DNA from: Turritopsis dohrnii
Lineage: Eukaryota > Cnidaria > Hydrozoa > Anthoathecata > Oceaniidae
Assembly (NCBI GenBank): GCA_027922465.2
Contig: BQMF02000044.1
Span: 1,178,001-1,242,000, forward strand
DNA: 64,000 nucleotides
Direction: 5' to 3'
Part shown: piece after piece, positions 22,558-35,077 of the stretch
Numbering within the stretch: position 1 is the stretch's first letter
Layout of the letters: each line of letters starts with the position of its first letter
Notes under the pieces: model-generated
The model's input: the letters and a program-made list of their open reading frames with translations, nothing else
What the model was told of the DNA's origin: nothing
Database searches by the model: none
Translations under genes and position numbers: made by a program

Positions 22558-22829
22558 TCAAAGAAACAATTCAAGATGAAGTCGGATTATCTTACGAAGA
22601 TCAAAGAGAGAGATTTGCATATTGTATGAGATGTTATGTCATTCCACGAACGATCATGAGACAGATAGTTTTTGACAGGGAAGGTGATGGTGGTATTGAA
22701 TACTATATCGTCAACCGTCAAGTGAGCACGAAAGAAAGATGTGTTGTACAAGAAAACGCCTACGATGGAGCGATTCATTATGCACTCACCTCAGATTTCA
22801 AAACCAAAAAAAGAGTGAGAGAAAACTGA
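22551..22829 (+). CDS. ~90-aa orphan family protein, copy 4 (intact)
   Basis: A single-exon frame of 92 codons starting MSFKETIQDEVGLSYED; the TTG in front is not needed. The core FDREGDGGIEYYIVNRQVS is identical to copy 3, followed by KERCVVQENAYDG, IHYALTSD and a basic tail (KTKKRVREN). No domain is recognised. The 5' flank seen at other loci (TATA box and GGAAGGTTGTAAAAG) is replaced by the 23-bp minisatellite, so a promoter is not evident and nine short upstream ATG frames would precede the gene in any transcript reading through. It begins duplicated block B and its 3' flank matches that of the truncated copy 2. Coding integrity argues for function, the lost promoter argues against it. 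Confidence 0.65.
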   Translation: MSFKETIQDEVGLSYEDQRERFAYCMRCYVIPRTIMRQIVFDREGDGGIEYYIVNRQVSTKERCVVQENAYDGAIHYALTSDFKTKKRVREN

Positions 22830-23167
22830 CTAAAACAATGTCTATTCTCATTTCATACATCAAACTTTCAAATTATGGATAGATCTTTAGATGCCATGTT
22901 TGGTCACTGTAATTTTTATTTACTTTCTATGTAATTTTAATTGATAGTTTTACTTAAATAATGCTGTATATCATCGTGGAATACCAAAACGATTGCGAAA
23001 TTATACGTAGGTATTCTTATTTAACGTTCGATCACCAAGGTTCATCCAGTAATTGATCGATGATCAAAATCTCCTTTAGGTGGTATCATATGCTTAATCG
23101 ATTGTCAGAGCATTTTGGGGTGATATGACACCGATCGCCTGCTTTTCACTGAAAGAGAAAACGTGTA

Positions 23168-23695
23168 CACATTTTTTTTTTATAAGCAACCTCGATTTTG
23201 GGCTCAGGGCTGGAGTTGCTAAGCATTTTTAAGAATCCAGGGCTGAAGTTGCTTGTAAGGTTGCTTAAAAATTTTTCAAGCAATAAATCGAAGAAAAATA
23301 CATTTGAGCTATTTTACGCAATTTAATTTTTCTTCATTACATGACACATACACTTCTTCATTATTCTCTAAAGGTATTTTATCAAACATTAGATTCTTCA
23401 TATTATTATGACTACTTCTATCAAAGAGTAAGAAAAATGCTTACAATGCACAAATTGACTCATTCTACCCATCTATCACTGGTAATTTTAGTCTGTCTTG
23501 ATGGACAAAAAGAAATTTTATAAAGGTTTACAAGGCTCCTTTTAAACTTATGTGAATTTTTTTTTGGATTCTGTAGATTAAAAGAAGCTGTTATGAAGAT
23601 TTCAGGGCTTAGGGTTGCTAAGCAAGTTGCTTATTTTTTTGGCCATTTTGAGGGCTGAGCCCTTAGCAACTCGGTTGCTTATAAAAAAAAATGTG
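23168..23695. mobile_element. 528-bp TA-flanked MITE with paralogous empty site
   Basis: Inverted ends are CACA, a T run, ATAAGCAACC and the complement, flanked by TA (23166-23167, 23696-23697). Block A has the uninterrupted sequence ACGTGTATGACTA at about 8679, so the TA duplication is confirmed by an empty site. Internally TTGCTAAGCA and GGGCTGAGCCCTTAGCAAC repeats form further inverted pairs. Related in plan to 7498-7884. The 60-codon frame at 23341 is not recognised. Confidence 0.9.
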
Positions 23696-25908
23696 TATGA
23701 CTAACCAAAATACATATAAATCACGAAACTAAATGACGCGTGCCAGAACACATAAGCTACTAGTAATCGAAATTCTGAAAGAAAACATTCAAAGCATCCT
23801 ACATGGCCACTTTCTTCTCTTAATCATCAAAAATCATGAAGTTTAGCTCCCGATGGCAACTAGAAATAACAACAACAACAACAACAAAATTCCGAATACC
23901 GGTCCTTTCGGGTTGATTAATATAAGACCAGAATTACATGACTTGCTTTCAGTAAAAGGTACAATCACCTTTTCTTTAAAAAAGAAAAATCGACATCTGC
24001 ATTGAACACGAAATCCGCATTAGGACAAGACGATTTCTTATACATTCCTCGTCAATACCCTGTCAAGACATAGAGAATGAACATATTTTTTGGCTCGTTA
24101 TCAGCCGAAAACAGTGCTTTTCCGCTAAAACATGTAGTTGATCTACAGTTACGTAAATTTTTGGTCAGCGCCGCAAGGTAGCTGATCTTTCATTTCCCCG
24201 TGTCTGTCAGTCCGTCCGTGTGTGTGTGTGTGTGTTATGTTGCAGTTCTTCACGCCCAAGTTATACGCCCGTAGTTACTAATTTAAAATTTTTCAGTTCA
24301 AAATCAGAAAGTTTAAAGCACAACATTGATTTTTGGAAAATATATCACTTGTGTGTGACGAAGTAAATATATTACAATACAAAAAAAGTTCTTTTCATTC
24401 GAATGAATAAGTAAATTATTTGTTTTAATGCGCCCTCCCTTCCCACCCTTTATTTTAACGTAGTGCATTTTGGGAGCAAAACTTATCAAGAAGAACCAAG
24501 AAGTACATTATGGTTCCTCAGTCGAATTAGGTTTTACAGATGCAAATATAAACAACAATATAAACTTATATTGAAGTGTATTGAATCAAGACATTAGCAA
24601 CCACGCTTCCTAATTGGATGGGATAAAAAGTTAAGAAGAAAAAGTCAGGCAAGTTGCAATATAGATTATTTATCTCTCATGTTACTCAAGTTATATGAAT
24701 TCTTTTTCTCCAAAACGTTATGTATATTTAAAGATAAGATGTTAGCTTACATACCTTAAGGGAAAACTAGGTGATTCTTACTGAATTATTTATTTTATTG
24801 TGTTCTTGTGCTGTTAAACACTATTTCGAATGAACAAAAAGTTACCAAGATTTTTATGGCACAAATGTTAAATATTTTGGAAGTTAAATTAGAGAAATTG
24901 TTATATAATTAACAGTAGCAATAAGGCACATCAGCTCATAAGAAGACAAAGATGAAGAAAATATTAACACAAACAAAAACAAATATAACCTTATTCGTAC
25001 TTATAAATGCTGGAGAATTTCTTTCAGTAATTGCGGGATTTATTTTTGTAATTTAGCCATGAACCCGCAAAAATTTACCCTGCAATTAAAGCTTTTTCTC
25101 ATCATAAAGAGGAAGTAAATTGTACTGCGAACCACAGAAATAATGGATCCCGAAACAAGAAGACATAATATTTAACTTTTCAATCTATCTCTATTACTAT
25201 ATTATTGGTCAGCGCCGCAAGGTAGCTGATCTTTCATTTCCCCGTGTCTGTCAGTCCGTGTGTGTGTGTGTAATGTTGCAGTTCTATACGCCCCAGTTAT
25301 CCGCCCGTAGTTACTAATTTCAAATTTTCTTAGTTCAAAATCCGAAAGTTTAAAGCACAACATTGATTTTTGGAAAATATATCACTTGTGTGTGACGAAT
25401 AAATATATTACAATACAAAAAGAGTTCTTTTCATTCGAATGAATAAGTAAATTATTTGTTGAATGCGCCCTCCCTCCACCCTTTATTTTAACGTAGTGCA
25501 TTTTGGGAGCGAAACGCTGATCAAACTTATCAACAAGAACCAAAATGTATACATTTATGGTTCCTCTAACAGTCGAATTAGTTTTACAGATGCAAATATA
25601 TAACAACAGTATAAACTTATACTGAAGTGTATTGAATCAAGACATTAGCAACCACGTATCCTAATTGGATGGGATAAAAATTTAGGAGGAAGAAAAAGTC
25701 AGGCAAGTTGCAAATTAATAGATTACCCTATATCTCTCTTGTCACTCGAATTATGTTTTCTCTTTCTTCTAAACATTATGTATTAAAGATAACATGTTAG
25801 CTTACATACCTTAAGGGAATACTAGGTGATTTTTACTGAGTTATTTATTTTATTGTGGTCTTGTATATACTAGCTACACTTCAATTTTGTAGCTTGAAAT
25901 TTTGAATG

Positions 25909-28186
25909 TTGTTGAAAGTTTCCATACTGCAAAACCAGATCAGAAAATACGGGTTTGAAATTGAAAAGTAATGTTACTTTTTATGATAATTATCCAAGAA
26001 TCATATATTGTAAGAAATCCTGTTACTACGTACGGTTGTTTCTCCACAAAAATTTCTTGATATTTCAAGAAAAACACCGAATTCCCTCGTCAATTTTGGT
26101 CAAATCATACATGAGATGAAACTTTTCTTGGTAAATAAAGTTTCTTTTAAAAAAAGTGCAGTTTCTTATAAAAATAACCGAAGTTTGTTTTTTAAAAAAT
26201 ATAGTCATTTAGGGGAAAAATGCCGCAGGTGATGTTTCAGGGGAAAAAAGCCGCACTTGATTTTATTTGTTTTTTGTAATGAAATACATGAAAAACTAAT
26301 TAGATATGCTTTATCATCTATTTAACAACTATTTTTTTCAATTAATATTTAAAATATTTGCTCCGATTTTTCATATTTCATACTTCAAAATTCACCATCA
26401 AATTGTTTGCAATATCAACTTCATATAGAGTCGACTTCCTTTTGCCACTACAACCGCGTGGTACGGTAAATCAATAGAAGCCGTGCTTCACGTAGCTATC
26501 AACACCATCTTGAAATCATCCAATAAATAATATTGCATCATAATCGTTATGCCGTATTACTGAAATTCATGCGGCTTTTTTCCCCTCTCAAAAATTAGAC
26601 TATGGGGGAAAAAAGCCGCAAAGTTTTCTCACGTTAAATATCCCCTTGGGAGATTGATTCCCAAGAAAGAACATTCGAATGAGAAGACGTTCCCACAGTT
26701 GCTGATACAAAGGAAAGAAAAAAGACAATTATAATCAGAATACAAGATGTTTTGCTTACGAAGAATTTCTGTGGTGTGGAAACGGGCCTCTATGGTGTGG
26801 AAACCGGCCTTTATGTAGTTTTACAAGATATTTTACCTACAAAGTATTTATATGGTGTGGAAAACGGCCTTTATCGTTCTCATGTATATACCGTAGTTTT
26901 CGAAAATTAATATAAATAAAGATGGCGTCTTAGAAAAGACGTAAAAAACATTGCGCGGTTTTTTTTCCCTTTACTGCGGATTTTTTCCCCGATCTTCAGG
27001 ATAAAAAACCCGCACAATCATTCTTACTTTTCTACAAAATAGATGCATGAATATGTTAAAAAGATATACCAGTGTTTTGTTGTAACATATGTCTTTCACA
27101 TTAACATGGTTAAAATTGTTTAACTATAAACATAATGCAAATCAATAAAAAGTTTTAAAAAATGCGGCTTTTTTCCCCCAATCGACTATATCTATTATTT
27201 ATGAATTACTGTCTCGGTAAGAGTAAGGCATAATAGAACATTGGTATAGTGCGTTTTCGTTTATATATACCTAATGATTTTTCGAGAGGTAAATGTTCGA
27301 ACTCATCAAGTCAATTTTGTTTTTACTAGAAAATTAGGACGGCGACTACAAAAGAGTCATAGACAAGGATATTTTGATAACAAACTGATCAATTATTTAT
27401 ATTGATATTTGGTCCTTGGATGGTCAGATTTCGATTTCCACCTGATACCTATTTAATTAGGTCCTAGTTGTCATGTGACACGGTTGACGACACATGTCAT
27501 AGTTTTGGACATACTGAAAAATAAAAAAAAAATGAAAGTGCAAAAAATCTTTACCATCCAAAGAGTATCAAAAATAGATCAAATCAAACAAAGTAAAAAA
27601 TTAGAACCCATATCTGAAGTTGCTTACTTCTCTGAAGTCATCCATGACCTCAGTTGAAAGTAGAAAGTGAGGAACAATTGTTTTTATTCCGAAGAGAATT
27701 TTCTGATATGTATGAGCGGTTAAAACAGAAAAATTTAATTTTGTTTGAAAAATAAAATTTTGTTTGCTGTCTTTCATCGCCATCATCTTGGAAGGATTTT
27801 TGCGTATAAATTTTCTGAGTTGAAACTCTAATTATAAGTCTTAAGTATCCTAGGACTTCTTCCTTTTTACTGTCATTCACACCGTAATGCTTTGCAATAT
27901 TTTGTGTGGGTTCGATTCCCCTCCTGATCCGCTAACTTTGCACTGCAATTGGAAAAGTATATTATATAGTTTGAATGATAGTTAAAATACATACACTGTA
28001 AGAAATTGGGGTTTCAGATATTCTGCCCTTTTCTTTAAACCGTCTGGAAAGATAACTGATGCACATGAATTGTATAGCCAATTTAATGACGTAATTGCAT
28101 AAAATTATGGATCATATAAATAAATTATATAAACAAAAATTTCCCATTTCTGTATGATCTGGTTTTGCGGTATAAACTTCCAACAA
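25909..28186. mobile_element. 2.3-kb TIR element inside the inner Helentron-like copy
   Basis: Ends TTGTTGAAAGTTT and AAACTTCCAACAA are continued inward by GCAAAACCAGATCA and its complement. The uninterrupted sequence in the outer copy (CGAATGAACAAAAAG, about 24827-24842) marks the insertion point. The motif AAAACCAGATC is also in the terminal repeat of the 11729-11966 MITE, so the two may use related transposases. No transposase is recognised. Short frames at 27475-27880 are not supported as genes. It contains the foldback at 26199-27191 and three direct repeats of TATGGTGTGGAAA, CGGCCTTTAT (26768-26875). Confidence 0.7.
26199..27191. mobile_element. Foldback element with GGGGAAAAAAGCCGC motifs
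   Basis: Ends ATATAGTCATTTAGGGG and its near complement CCCCCAATCGACTATAT. The string GGGGAAAAAAGCCGC or a close variant occurs about three times in the left half, and its complement about four times in the right half, so each strand can fold back on itself. The plan, a TIR joined to repeated GGGG-A-run motifs, parallels the TA-flanked element at 37021-42306. No coding capacity. Confidence 0.7.
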
Positions 28187-31100
28187 CTGAACAAAAAGTT
28201 ACCAAAAGACCTTAATGGCACAAATGTAAAATATTTTAGAAGTTAGTTAGAGAAATTGTTATATAATTACAGTAGCAATCACACATCAGCTCATAAGAAG
28301 ACAAAGATGAAGAAAATATTAAAAAAACACAAACAAAAACAATTATACAATATACCTTATTCATACTCTTATAAATGCTGGAGAATTTCTTGCAGTAATT
28401 GCTGTATTTGTTTTTGTAATTTTGAGTTGCATAAGTTTGTCCCGCAAATCTATTTGAATTTTCATGAACTGAATTTTACCTTTTTCGGAATGAAAAGTTT
28501 ATTTTACTGAGTTTTGTTGACCAATATTAACTAACCTGCAGTGTCTGATCATAGCGGTGGCCCAACTGTCTGAGGCAATCATAAATTGGTTCGGGCCACC
28601 AAAATTTTTGAAAACCAGTGTCGTGGTGGCCCGACTGGACAGGCAGAAAAAGTATAAGTATAAATTGGAAATATGATTTTTGAGCTTTATATATAATGTT
28701 TGTCTTTGCAATTTCAGCTCATTTTTCTATTTTCTATCAGCGCATTTCTAAGCGTTTCCAAATGAAATTGTATAGTGTTATTGAATTTCGGGCAGTTAAA
28801 ATTTCCTTCTGGTCACAAAAAAAAAAACAACCAATGATGTCAATGGCCTGGCATAAAACCCAGATAAAATCTTAATATAAGACACTGACCTGCCACCATT
28901 AAATTGAGAAATTCAGTAACTATTTTCCCTTCAGGCATAACATTAGACTTAAAATTATGATTCTGTAATTGAAGTTTCTGAATTTTGTTAAATGGAATAA
29001 ATTAGAATTAATTGGTGCATTGTGCAGTTACACATAACCTTTTACACTTTCATTTTTAGTAATCAGCAACTGCTTGGCATTGGATCTTCACGTATCAACA
29101 AGAACCAAAATGTATGTATACATTTATGGTTCCTCTAACAGTTGACACTTGGTAGAAACGAAAGTTCACTAGCGTGATTAACCGAACACATAGTTTCTGT
29201 AAGAACGTAAAGCTGGAAGCTGGAACTAATAAAACTGAAATTTGAAGCTTAAATAAAACCGAATAAAGTAACGAAGTTGTTGTAATTGTAATGCCCATAT
29301 GATTTCTGTTGATGCGTATTGTATTGCCGTATGTAGTTGCTGTCATAGAAACTTTTTAACTAATGAGGAAAAAGATTGTTGTGGAAATGCAAAGTTTTCT
29401 TTTATAACGTTTGCCTTGAGATTTAGTTAAAGCGACTTCTATTAGAAAAAATACTCATTTAGTACGTTATTCGGCTCATTAGATAGAACTTTGCGTTTTT
29501 GGTCTCGATGAGACATATGTAGATAGGATGTTAAGTCAGAGGTAGTAATCTGTACGCAATGTCTGGACCCCTTTTTATCACGGGAGGTTTTTAATATATC
29601 TGTTTTGGGCGAATGGACTTACATTTTCAATTAGCATGTTCACCAACCGAATACGGGCGTACCCAGATACTAATCAAACTATTTTGGAATGCTGGTCATT
29701 TCGTTTGTAAAGTCATTATGATCTTTAGATTTTTGAGCATACAGTTCGCGCTGACCTTAAGGCCTAAGGCCTCTTGTTACTATACATTCAGAACTATACA
29801 TTTTTTTCTTTGGTTCAGGTAAAAATGAAAAGGGATTCTTAAGATTGTATTATAGATATAAGAATATTTTTGATATTCTAGATATAATGAAAATGATGAT
29901 GAGTAAAGGATAAAAGGAAATTTATTTTTTCACGTCTTTGAGTTCCATAAGTTTGTCCCGCAAATTCCGAATTATTTTGAGGCTCAATTCGCAAAAATTT
30001 GTCACATAATTAACTCTCCCGCAAACAATTTATACGAAAAAGGTAACATATTTTACTTTCCTATTTAAATCAGGATGAACATTAATATTGATATTTTCAT
30101 TATCTGTATGGAAACAATCACCAACGAAATTACCATCCCTTGGTGCAAATTCCCTCCCCATCTAGGAGTGTCTCTCAGCAAGACAGGTTACTTTTTTTTA
30201 TTCATCCTTGTGGAATTTTGTGGGATCATTGAAAACTTTCATGCCACAAGCTGGAATTGTTTGTATACTTATTGCTGCCTCTGCCCAAAATCTTGCAACT
30301 GTGTGTAGTGAACTTGCTACCAGAGAGAGAGAGATACTTTAAGTGTCTTGTTGGTAAATTTGATTAACTCATTCAGGCAGCGATATGCCTGATAACCAAC
30401 GATGACCAGAAATTTTCCCAATTCTGAATGCGAAAAGATTCCGATCAATGAGCTACATCCATACTCATTGGCAGAAATGTCTTTTAGTTTGATTGACGGT
30501 ATGAGTCATGCAATCAGTTAACGACAGTTGGGTTTGATTTGTGTTCGGAATTAGGAAAATTGACAAATATCAAAAGCACTTTTAGTTGTTGTCATTTTCT
30601 ACATTTTTGTGCCATTATGAAAAATATTTCAAAGAAAAATTTATATGAATTTCCATGAATTGAATCCATTGAAGCCATGAATTTTACCTTTTTCGGAATG
30701 CTAAATGTATTTTACTGAGTTTTGTTGACCAATATTGACTCACCTGCAGTGTCTGATCTTATTGACCTGATTGGACAGGCGAAAAAAGTATTTAAATTGT
30801 AAATATGATTTAAGAATTTCCATTACAAGAGATTTGAGTTTTATAATGCAATTTCAGATCTTTTTTTTCTATTTTGTAAGCACTTCTAAGCTTAATGAAA
30901 TTGTAGAGTGTTATTGAATATTGGGCCATTAAAGTTTCCTTCGAGTCACCAAAAATTTTAAAAGCAATGATGTCAATGGCCCGGCATGACACCTAGGTAA
31001 AATCTTACAATTAGACACTGACCTGCCACCATGAAATTGAGAAATTCAGTAGTAACTATTTTCCCTTCAGGTATAATATTAGAGTTAAAATTATGATCCT

Positions 31101-32360
31101 GTAATTGAAGTTTCTATAAGATCTGAATTTTGTGAAATGGAATAAATTACAATTAATTGGTGCGTTGGCAGTTATACATAACTTTTACACTTTTATTTTT
31201 AGTAATCAGCAACTGCTTGGCATTGGATCTTCATGTAACCTCATCTGAGGACCACTTAGTTGGTAGAAACGAAAGTTCACCTGCGTGTTTAACCAAACAC
31301 GCTATCCTGTAAGAACGTAAAGCTGCAAGGTCTAACTTGTAAAACTGAAATTTGAAGCTTAAATAAAACCGAATAAAGTATCAAAGTTGCTGTAGTTTTT
31401 CCTGCCCATATGATTTCTGTTCATGCGTATCGTATTACTGTATGTAGTTTATATGCTGTCACAAAAATCTGTCGACTAATAAGGAAAAGGATTTAATTGC
31501 TATGGAAACACAAAGTTTTCTTTTATAACGTTTACCTTGAGATTTAGTTAAGGCGACTTCCGTTAGAAAAAATAACAGGTACTATTCCAACTATTTTAGA
31601 ATGCTAGTCATTTCTTTTGTAAAGTGCTCATGATCTTTAGATTTTTGAGCAGACAGTTCGCGCTGACCTTAAGGCCCAGGGCCTCTTGTTTTTATTCATA
31701 CTTGCGTTGCTTTGTTACGCAAAATTGAAAATATGCTTAAATCCCACCATACTCGGTGATTGGGCCAATAAGAAGGTATTTTCAAGAGAAATTCCGAGCA
31801 GCTATATAAAAAACATCGGTTGAGGACGAGCTATTGCTATGTTAGATAAAAACAATAAGGACCCGACATTATGAAGTAAGAATAACAACAGAAGTATTGG
31901 AAAAAGTCACGTGTCTTTATTCAAAATACAGCGGTAGATATAAACACTCGTGCATTACAAGACGAAATCCAAAAAAAATTCTAAATCCAACAAAAAATCC
32001 GATATTATCGGTTAATCCAGAAAAAGAGGACGTCAAACGTTAATTGACATGAACTCCATTAAGATGAAGATTTCCGAATCGGGTCATCATAACAAAGAAT
32101 CGGATCAAAATTTCGGTTCACCCTATTATAGTTAAAAATTTCTTTTGTTCTTTTAATATGTACAAGAAAAAAACAATTACTAAAAATCTAAAGTCCATCG
32201 GCCGAAATCTTCTCATCAGTTTGAAGAGGCGGCTAATAACGGCTGGACCGAAGATGGATATTCAACGGAACAAAACCATGCAAAGATGATGTGAAATACA
32301 AACAATGCATTACTTGATAGAAAATTACAAAGATTTATCATAAGTGATATTAAGAGTTAG

Positions 32361-34350
32361 TTAGTACTCCACCGTCACAACTTTGGTTTTCAGGTACTCG
32401 TTGAGGGCTTCCTTACCTAAAAAATAACACAGTAAAGTATCGATGGAGAAGAGTATCTTCAGAAAACATCAACCAGTCTTTACAAAACATTATTTGTTGA
32501 ACCATCCGCAGAAGCTGTTTGAAAGTAAATGAGTCATTATCAGATAGCAGTCACTATACTACCACAATCATGATAAGCTTTCATAAATTGTTTTAAACAT
32601 TCCCCACCACGTTCTTTGAAGTGAAATGAGTTGCCAAATAACTATATCGTAACGAAGGAAGTTGGTATTTGGAGCAGCAATTACCGAGATCTTTTCCAAA
32701 ATCAGACTGTTTAAATCCACCGAACGGCGCCGCCACGTCGGTTTTGTTATATGTGTTCACAAAGCATGTGCCGGCATCAAGACCGTCAGCTACACGCATC
32801 GCCTTTACGACAAAAGAAAAGAAAATTGATGAAAATAGTGTGACTACCAATTGTTTATTTAACTAAACAACAACTACAACTACACCAACAACAACAACAA
32901 CAACAACACAAGTGTACCTTGCTGATATCATTGGTAAATACGCCTGATGCCAGTCCGTATTCTGTATCGTTGGTGCTTCGCAATACACCATCAACGTCAC
33001 TGCAAATAACAAAACAAAACATGTCGCTAAAAGATATTCGCAGAAAAACAAAGCCTTTCCATCTGACATTGTAGCGTTATCGAACATTTTCTTGAAAAAA
33101 GCGCACTTCAAGACATCGCAACAAAAATAAACTGATTATTTCGTGCACACGGTTACACCCCACTAAATAACGCCATATACCCATTATTAAATCTTGAGAT
33201 GATCATCACTGGACCAAATGACTCTTCCGTAGCAATGAACATACCATCCTTTACATCCGTGAAAATAGCAGGTTCCAAATACAAACCTAACATAAGGAAA
33301 TCCATGGTCAAACGACGATTAAGTTTATTTCGTCAGATTTGCTGGCCATAAAGAAATGAAGTTGAAAATGAATAGACTAAACTTTGTCTGTAACATTATG
33401 CCTACCTTTATCACCAACTTGTTTCCCGCCATAAACCAATTTAGCGCCTTCTTTTACGCCAGTCTCGATGTACTGAAGCAGACTTTCAAAATGCGCCCTG
33501 CGAAAGGAGCATTGGAAGTAAGTACTTATATATCCTATTTTCCGTACAATAACATTCGAAGTTCTATTCAAACGACGTGTTTTGAACTAATTAGTATATG
33601 AGCCTCGTTTTAAAGTGTGTTATTGTTTAAAACATTCCATATGCTACCTGTGATTCTGAGGTCCATGTGATGTAGACAGATCGAGAGGATGGCCAATCTT
33701 CAGTTGTTTCACTTCTGCAATCTATAAGCAGTCGTGTGTAAAGAGGTTATTTATTTAATGATGATACCGGATCATTTTTGGATTACTATTCAACGTCGTT
33801 AAACGGTGACGAACATTAAAGATACAGTACAGTTATTGGTATAAGAACGATATCATTCAGTAAATCCTGTGCTAATCATTTCGGAATTACTTTTCAAAAA
33901 ACATCCTTATTAAATTGACACAGGTGGACATTTCACGTCAGACCAAAAACGTTGTTGCACGGACGTTGAAAATTGAAGGATGTTGATTCGAAGCGGATAC
34001 GTACAGCTCTTTCCACGAATTCGTCATGTATGGAATCTTCAACGAAAATCCGGCCTAAATTTAACAATAAGTTCAATTAGTGAGTATTGAAAATCAGCCT
34101 TCATATAGCTACTCATATTTTCAGGAAAGCAATCTTTTAAGAGAAAAAGTATAAAGATATCTTTTCGAATGATATGACTTCGAGGCTACCACCTATGACA
34201 ATTGTCAGTTGTCATTAGCAACATGAAATTGAAAGGAATCTTTGAAATATATGGATTAAAAGAAATTACAGATTTAATAAAATACAATCTATTAACCTCA
34301 CCTGCTGCGATGCAGTTTTCTCCCTTGTTGAACAAACACGCCAACACGCC
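32361..34350 (-). CDS. ALDH1L1: ALDH1L-like aldehyde dehydrogenase domain, C-terminal 208 residues, eight exons
   Basis: Minus-strand exons, all with GT-AG borders and matching phases: 34350-34302, 34054-34001, 33714-33648, 33497-33406, 33286-33181, 32999-32918, 32802-32685, 32416-32361. The joined frame is open and shows [17 protein letters not shown] (the Cys is the catalytic nucleophile of this family), DHG-like [56 protein letters not shown] and the C-terminus [17 protein letters not shown]. These phrases and the VTxEY end fit the aldehyde dehydrogenase module of 10-formyltetrahydrofolate dehydrogenase (ALDH1L1 or ALDH1L2), which oxidises 10-formyl-THF to THF and CO2 with NADP. The hydrolase, carrier and cofactor-binding parts (about 700 residues) are not upstream; the homology ends near 34350. 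So this is a duplicated 3' fragment, perhaps unexpressed despite open exons. L1 versus L2 is not decided. Confidence 0.8.
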
Positions 34351-34404
34351 CTGCGGAAATAACAAAGAGAGATTGTGAATGTAAGAAACGGTTCCTTCTT
34401 TATA

Positions 34405-34432
34405 AGACACGCCAAAACGCCCTGCAGAAATA
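34405..34432 (-). repeat. Duplicated acceptor and exon start of ALDH1L fragment
   Basis: GTTATTTCTGCAG/GGCGTTTTGGCGTGTC on the minus strand repeats the acceptor and first 16 bases of the exon at 34350 (GTTATTTCCGCAG/GGCGTGTTGGCGTGTT). The copy ends before the active-site codons. It marks the upstream edge of the recognisable gene. Confidence 0.75.
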
Positions 34433-35077
34433 ACACATAAATTTGATAGAGAATGTCAATTTTATCAATTTTAGCATGATTTTAGCCCAGTTCCCCATTA
34501 CTCAAACGATGGGATGACACGACGAAACAGATAGAACATATAACATACACAACATATTGTAAAGACATGACGTCACATCATTTCAGCAGATGTTACAAAC
34601 TTGGTCACGTAACGAAGAAGAAACGTCATTAGTTTTTTCTCAAGGGAGATATTTAGCCGGTGATACACGAGTCGATTAATTGCTTTCGACAAATCGCCTA
34701 GTGTATCACTGAAAAATTGCCAAAAAAAGTTGCTTTTTTCGAGTTGCATTCGACAAAAAAAAATTCCAACATGTTGGAAATTTGGCAATTAATTGCTTTG
34801 TTTTTGTGCAGCAAATGCGAAAAATTAGATTTTGAAGGAAAATGAGAATGTCACGAATATAGTGAATATAGTATTCAAGTGAGAAGAAAAATAAAAACAT
34901 GGCAAGTAAAACTGAATTTACTGAATCTTTTATCAACGAATGGTACAAAGAAGAGGGTTTATGGAAAGTTAAATCGGAAATATATATAAAAACCATAATG
35001 AGAAATCAAAAGCAATCAAAAGCCTTGCTCATCCTCAAAAAGTTATAATAGTGCCAGCCTCGCTTTCAAGGCGAAAT

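Larger units (their letters stand above)
25207..29776 (+). mobile_element. Helentron-like element (inner copy)
   Basis: It has the same left end as the outer copy (GGTCAGCGCCGCAAGG) and the same right end pattern (GCGCTGACCTTAAGGCC, TAAGGCCTCTTG). Its first 660 bases parallel 24163-24830, and its last 1.3 kb parallel 30630-31688 (for example TTTTGTTGACCAATATT, CACCTGCAGTGTCTGATC-type phrases, GAAATTTGAAGCTTAAATAA). It is interrupted by a TIR element at 25909-28186. The insertion lies between T and T (TATT / TTACT). Confidence 0.7.
24163..31688 (+). mobile_element. Helentron-like element (outer copy of a self-nest)
   Basis: The left end GGTCAGCGCCGCAAGG, then GCTGATCTTTCATTTCC; the right end GCGCTGACCTTAAGG, then CCCAGGGCC and TCTTG, a perfect GGCCC-A-GGGCC hairpin. 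Block A has the empty site (a T run near 9146), so the whole 7.5 kb is an insertion between T and T. The outer element proper is 24163-25206 plus 29777-31688 (about 2.96 kb); the rest is a second copy. No Rep or helicase is seen, so it would be non-autonomous. A TG microsatellite lies at about 24219-24236. Confidence 0.7.
22551..34060. repeat. Duplicated block B (orphan gene + ALDH1L 3' half)
   Basis: Counterpart of block A (8287-19060). It keeps a better ALDH1L 3' half and an intact orphan gene. The 24163-31688 and 23168-23695 insertions are absent from block A, where the flanking sequences are continuous (about 9146-9152 and 8676-8690), so they arrived after the duplication or were absent in the other copy. 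Confidence 0.8.

Noticed and set aside
22311..22574. Minus-strand open frames of 71 and 87 codons with repeated phenylalanine/serine-rich units
   Set aside because: They are translations of the 23-bp minisatellite; 23 is not a multiple of three, so a stop-free unit stays open in several frames without being a gene.
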